DNA of 64,000 nt from Paracentrotus lividus. Taxonomy: Eukaryota > Echinodermata > Echinoidea > Camarodonta > Echinidae. This document shows positions 60,545 to 64,000 of the stretch, in pieces. Both the position numbers and the translations under genes were made by a program. The stretch spans positions 49,223,143 through 49,287,142 of the forward strand of contig CALNVZ010003433.1 of assembly GCA_940671915.1 (NCBI GenBank), given 5' to 3'. The notes under the pieces were generated by a model, which did not search any database, had not been told where the DNA came from, and worked only from the letters and a program-made list of their open reading frames with translations. Numbering within the stretch: position 1 is the stretch's first letter; each line of letters opens with the position of its first letter.

Positions 60545-61781
60545 GTTTGTATATCTCACTCTCTTGTTTGATCATACCCTCATTAGTCCCTATGGTCTCA
60601 CCCCTATCTGGATTTACCCAACATCCCCTTTTGGTCCTACTCCCATCCGGAACCAAAATTTGAGTGTTCCTTGCTTTGCTCAGGGTGTAGGGCCAACTGG
60701 ATATTTATGTACATAAAAACAAGGAAATATAATCGGAACTTCATTCAGAAACGGGAGTTCCTCTTCCTGCTATCAGTTCTTGTAGGTAAACCATGAAACA
60801 TAAATATGTATTGCTTTTATTTGTGAGTACTTGTTTCGCTTCAATAGTTAAACAAAATGTTGTTTCCAAATAAACTGCTGCATGCATGAATCCTCATTGT
60901 AAATACATTGGGAATTACTTTACAATGGAAACAAAGAGGTGATGACATGATTGTTTTCTATCCAGGTCATTTGTTCTATCTGACACTGTACTGTGTTTTG
61001 CTGATTACAATGTATGATTTCCTGTTTCCACAGAAATGACCTATTTTGTTTTCTGTTAACTGTTATTTAATTTAAAAGTATTTAATGTTGAAAGTTAGCT
61101 CAATCAAGTTGTGATACAGTTAAACCAGCTATCAACCACCTGTCTATCTATAAATAGATATTTCCCTGATACAATATTTGTGATTGTAACCTGTATTTGA
61201 GAAACCTGAAAATACTGTTAATGTAAACATATAGACCACATGTGTATCCCAGACAATGTATACCCAACTTTGAGAGCCTTGAGAAAAACAAAATAATAAT
61301 TTGACTTCAATGTTTTAACTCATGCAAAAAAAAATTTTCATGCTGAAGAAGAGTAATGTAAGTCATATATTCTGTCTAGTGAATATCAAATATATGGCAT
61401 ACACAAAATTTCCTTGTACAAAGTTTGACCAGATCTAAACAACCCACAGGTTTCAGTACATGTAGTCATGTGTTTTAGACTGAAAATGGTGACAGGTAGA
61501 TGTACAAGTACATGTACAAATAAAGTATTGGAGAAGCACATACATGTATGTGTGGAGCTCAAAGAATATTGAAAAAATATAAATTGAATGTTACTTTATT
61601 GATGCATTATTAAACTTCCTGAGCTTTCCCAATTTCAAGTAAGCCTTCCTGAGTCATGCTTACTATTAAAGCTAATATTGCGGCTTTCTTTGAAATAGTA
61701 GTACTGTTTAGTTGGTATTCACTCATTTGATGACTCTTAAACAAAGTGTAAAATTTACTGTCTTTGTTTTCTATGTTTCAG

Positions 61782-61810
61782 CAAACTAAAGCAGCTGAGA
61801 GATTTATAAG
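61782..61810 (+). CDS. RIPOR (FAM65) family protein, exon C (29 nt microexon)
   Basis: TCTATGTTTCAG precedes the exon and AG|GTAAGT ends it. It encodes QTKAAERFI plus two bases of an Arg codon. Joined to the neighbours it gives LDKQTKAAERFIRKLQFHL, which corresponds to LDKQIKTIERYMRRLEFHI of human RIPOR2. That match and the exact phase agreement support so short an exon. Confidence 0.85.
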
Positions 61811-62603
61811 GTAAGTTTGATTTATCAATCTAGTTTATTACTCTGCATTTAGGATGTAGTTTAGTTCGGTGTTTACCTTTGCACAAAAGCAATAAGCTTT
61901 AACTACCCACATTAGGGTCATAAAAGGCCTTATTTACAACACTTTTTTTTTCAGTCCTGCACTTCACTCAAGCATCTTGTTTAGTATGGGACTGTAAAGT
62001 CCTGTGTTGACATTGTGTTAATGTTAGATGATAAAGTGGACTACATGTATCTTGGGAACGATACCTTACCTATTATTGAAAGTAATGTCTTTTTAAGAGG
62101 ACAGTTCAAAAATGAATTAGATTATTAAAGGTTATATGTTTCCAAATAGATATTATTCCAGACTTCATTTTGTCAAAGGGATCAGTGTTTTAGGAACATA
62201 AACTTTGTAAAAATCAATCTATTATTGATAAGCATATTGTAAGGACTAATATCATCAGTTATGGACTATATGAAACCGATGTAGATGGTGATTCATGGTG
62301 GTTTGGTATAGTGCAGTATTTAGAGTTCAGCCAAGTATGTGTTTCATGGTGCATTTTATTTTGTAGTCTGCTTAGCTAACAGATCAAATCAAGCACAGTA
62401 CAAAAGAAAAAAAATGAAAATGGTACCTACATGTACATGTACTAAAACAGAGTTGGCCAGACTTTTTACTGTACCGAATAGCCAGCAATCGCCATCTAAA
62501 ACACCGATATGTGATAGCACCTGGATGAAACTTGTTCAGAACTTGATACAAAGAGTAAATGCATTTTCTTGAATGAGTCTGTGGTTGTAGACTAGGGTCA
62601 TGC

Positions 62604-62609
62604 CCCCCC

Positions 62610-62650
<41 letters not shown>
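62604..62650. repeat. C-run plus (CT)n microsatellite in RIPOR intron
   Basis: CCCCCCCCC followed by about 20 CT units, between exons C and D. A second C-run lies at about 62858-62868. Confidence 0.9.
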
Positions 62651-62652
<2 letters not shown>

Positions 62653-62934
62653 ATCCCAGAATAACCTCATAAAAGGTCATTACCAGATCACCTTACACTG
62701 TACATCAATCACAAACACACAGGCTGGATGGAACTCATTTAGGTCTATTGTCCCCATAACTGGGGTCAAAGGTCATTGACCCCATTCATTGTAGATTGCC
62801 AGAATCTACAAAACAGAACCCAAACAAAAACTGACCATTGACATCCCAACTAATCTCCCCCCCCCCCTTCTGAAAAGTATTTATGTGAAGCCTACATGTA
62901 TATTTAGTATATTGATTTTGTTTTCCTTTGACAG

Positions 62935-63008
62935 GAAACTTCAATTTCATCTTGCCAAAGTAGAGGAACTTCAGGAGTTATATGAGAAAGAACTGAAAGT
63001 GAGAGAAG
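62935..63008 (+). CDS. RIPOR (FAM65) family protein, exon D
   Basis: The acceptor TTTTCCTTTGACAG and donor GAAG|GTAATC bound 74 nt. After completing Arg it encodes KLQFHLAKVEELQELYEKEL then KVRE and one base of Gly. The segment (K/R)L(Q/E)FH(L/I)(A/S)KV(E/D)EL is the strongest conserved part of the RIPOR N-terminal domain. It is the second coiled-coil helix, part of the Rho-binding and dimerising N-terminus in vertebrate members. Reading frame intact. Confidence 0.9.
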
Positions 63009-63494
63009 GTAATCCCATCATGAAAACATACCCATTACTGACAGGAACTGATTGCTTCCGTTATTACACATTCTAGAATGAGATTATTCAGAAGTCAACA
63101 GGTTTATGCTCTATACGTACATTGTCTACTTTGTTCACATTTTACCTCAGAGTAAAATTTGTACCATGGACCAATAAAAAGCTGTCATATGATGCTTATT
63201 AATATGTTTTTGATGTAGACCTACAGGTATATAGAATTCCTTGTAAGAGAATACTTTATTGCTCATGGTAGTTTTTAAAAAAAATTATGCACAAGTTATA
63301 TGTCAATATATTACTCTCATCATCAGCAATGTAGTATGACCAATAATTGATATGTCATCATCATAATAGTAGTTAATTAATTCAAACTTTTTTGGAGACT
63401 TGCTTAAAATGAGTTAAATTTATTTGCATTACTTTAAAGGAAATTTATTCCTTGTATTCTACATATTGTACTTGATATGTGCATGTAGAGTTCT

Positions 63495-63645
63495 ACATCT
63501 GGGCCCCTTTGCATAAAGAATCAATGGTATTTTTCATGAAATACTGCATTTTGATTGGCTTTTGAACAACGTTGCCATGGTAGTTACCATTGATAGCAAG
63601 GTTACTATAAAAACTAACACCTTATGCAACAGGGCCCTAGATGTT
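63495..63645. mobile_element. Short MITE with GGGCCCCTTTGCATAA ends in RIPOR intron
   Basis: ACATCTGGGCCCCTTTGCAT at the left and TTATGCAACAGGGCCCTAGA then TGT at the right are inverted repeats enclosing about 150 bp. It lies between exons D and E, away from splice sites. The interior has GATTGGCTTTTGAACAACG, as seen in many deuterostome MITEs; that comparison is from memory. Confidence 0.6.
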
Positions 63646-63726
63646 AATGACCCAGTGGCAATGGCCTACTTGGTATAGACTAGTCAGTGTGTATTTCATA
63701 TGGATGTTGTTTGTTTGGGTTTGTAG

Positions 63727-63888
63727 GTGCAGTGAATATGGTCAAGGCTTATCATGATGCTCAGTCACCTAAAGCTAAGGAGCCTGTGAGCGAGGCTAAG
63801 GTGGGTGTACGAGACTGCACACAAGCTTTATGTCATATGGAGGCTGAATTGGAGGCTAATCTAGGTGCCTTTGTTCTCAAGATTGAAG
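63727..63888 (+). CDS. RIPOR (FAM65) family protein, exon E; gene continues past the window
   Basis: GGGTTTGTAG precedes and GAAG|GTAAGA ends 162 nt. It completes Gly and encodes AVNMVKAYHDAQSPKAKEPV, SEAKVGVRDCTQALCHMEAE, then LEANLGAFVLKIE. The order DGA-NM(V/K)-A, S-KA, E(C/Y)T..MC.(M/I)E.ELE..LG.F..K(I/M) matches RIPOR1 and RIPOR2 throughout. In vertebrates this is followed by GLAGFAR and the beta-rich domain, which must lie beyond 64000. The five exons together give about 180 residues of an uninterrupted frame. Confidence 0.9.
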
Positions 63889-64000
63889 GTAAGACCATGT
63901 TTCATCAATCCCTAACCTTATAACCCAATATAACCAAAGACTTACAAAAATGGTACCTAAAGTTGCCTTTTAACAAGGAGCTTGGGGGTAATAATAACAT

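Overview
This is AT-rich, intron-dense metazoan nuclear DNA, most likely from an echinoderm and probably a sea urchin. The reasons are the many short inverted-repeat transposons, two DIRS-type retrotransposons, the constant recurrence of the words TAGGCCTA and TACATGTA, and the GCTCGCGCTTCGCGCTCGC repeat word. The species assignment is inference.

One host gene can be recognised, on the + strand. Five consecutive exons at 59079-63888 encode the N-terminal coiled-coil region of a RIPOR (FAM65, Rho-interacting cell polarization regulator) protein. Their splice phases agree, and the gene runs off the right edge. A 3.4-kb exon-like block at 21444-24864 has a good acceptor, a GTAAGT donor and a phase-0 end that matches the first RIPOR exon. 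It encodes a Pro/Ser/Gln/Arg-rich, apparently disordered protein, but its frame is interrupted often. It may be a large 5' coding exon of the same gene, about 34 kb upstream, or a separate or decayed gene.

The rest is a mosaic of repeats. 1-6.7 kb: inverted-repeat elements and a TC microsatellite. 6.7-13.06 kb: a nearly full-length DIRS-like element with inverted terminal repeats, an internal complementary region and an unusual ATCGAT-rich array. 15.4-17.4 kb: a 1-kb Tc1-like non-autonomous element, a MITE and a tRNA-derived SINE. 20.0-20.8 kb: G/C-run repeats. 30.4-32.3 kb: a second Tc1-like copy and a TTAA-flanked MITE. 34.1-35.4 kb: a 145-bp satellite carrying nuclear-receptor DR1 motifs. 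36.7-38.3 kb: TTAA elements, one interrupted by two other transposons including a fold-back element made of GACCGAC units. 41.4-44.5 kb: a decayed CR1/L2-like LINE. 46.7-49.2 kb: two TIR elements and a pyrimidine-rich minisatellite. 51.5-52.0 kb: a 70-bp minisatellite. 52.9-56.0 kb: a 3'-truncated second DIRS-like element containing a 275-bp tandem array. 56.0-58.1 kb: a GC-richer tract with CRE motifs and two TIR elements, upstream of the RIPOR exons.

Several repeats and the 3.4-kb exon show differences dominated by one-base gaps. This suggests locally unpolished long-read consensus, so a broken reading frame here is not on its own proof of a pseudogene.
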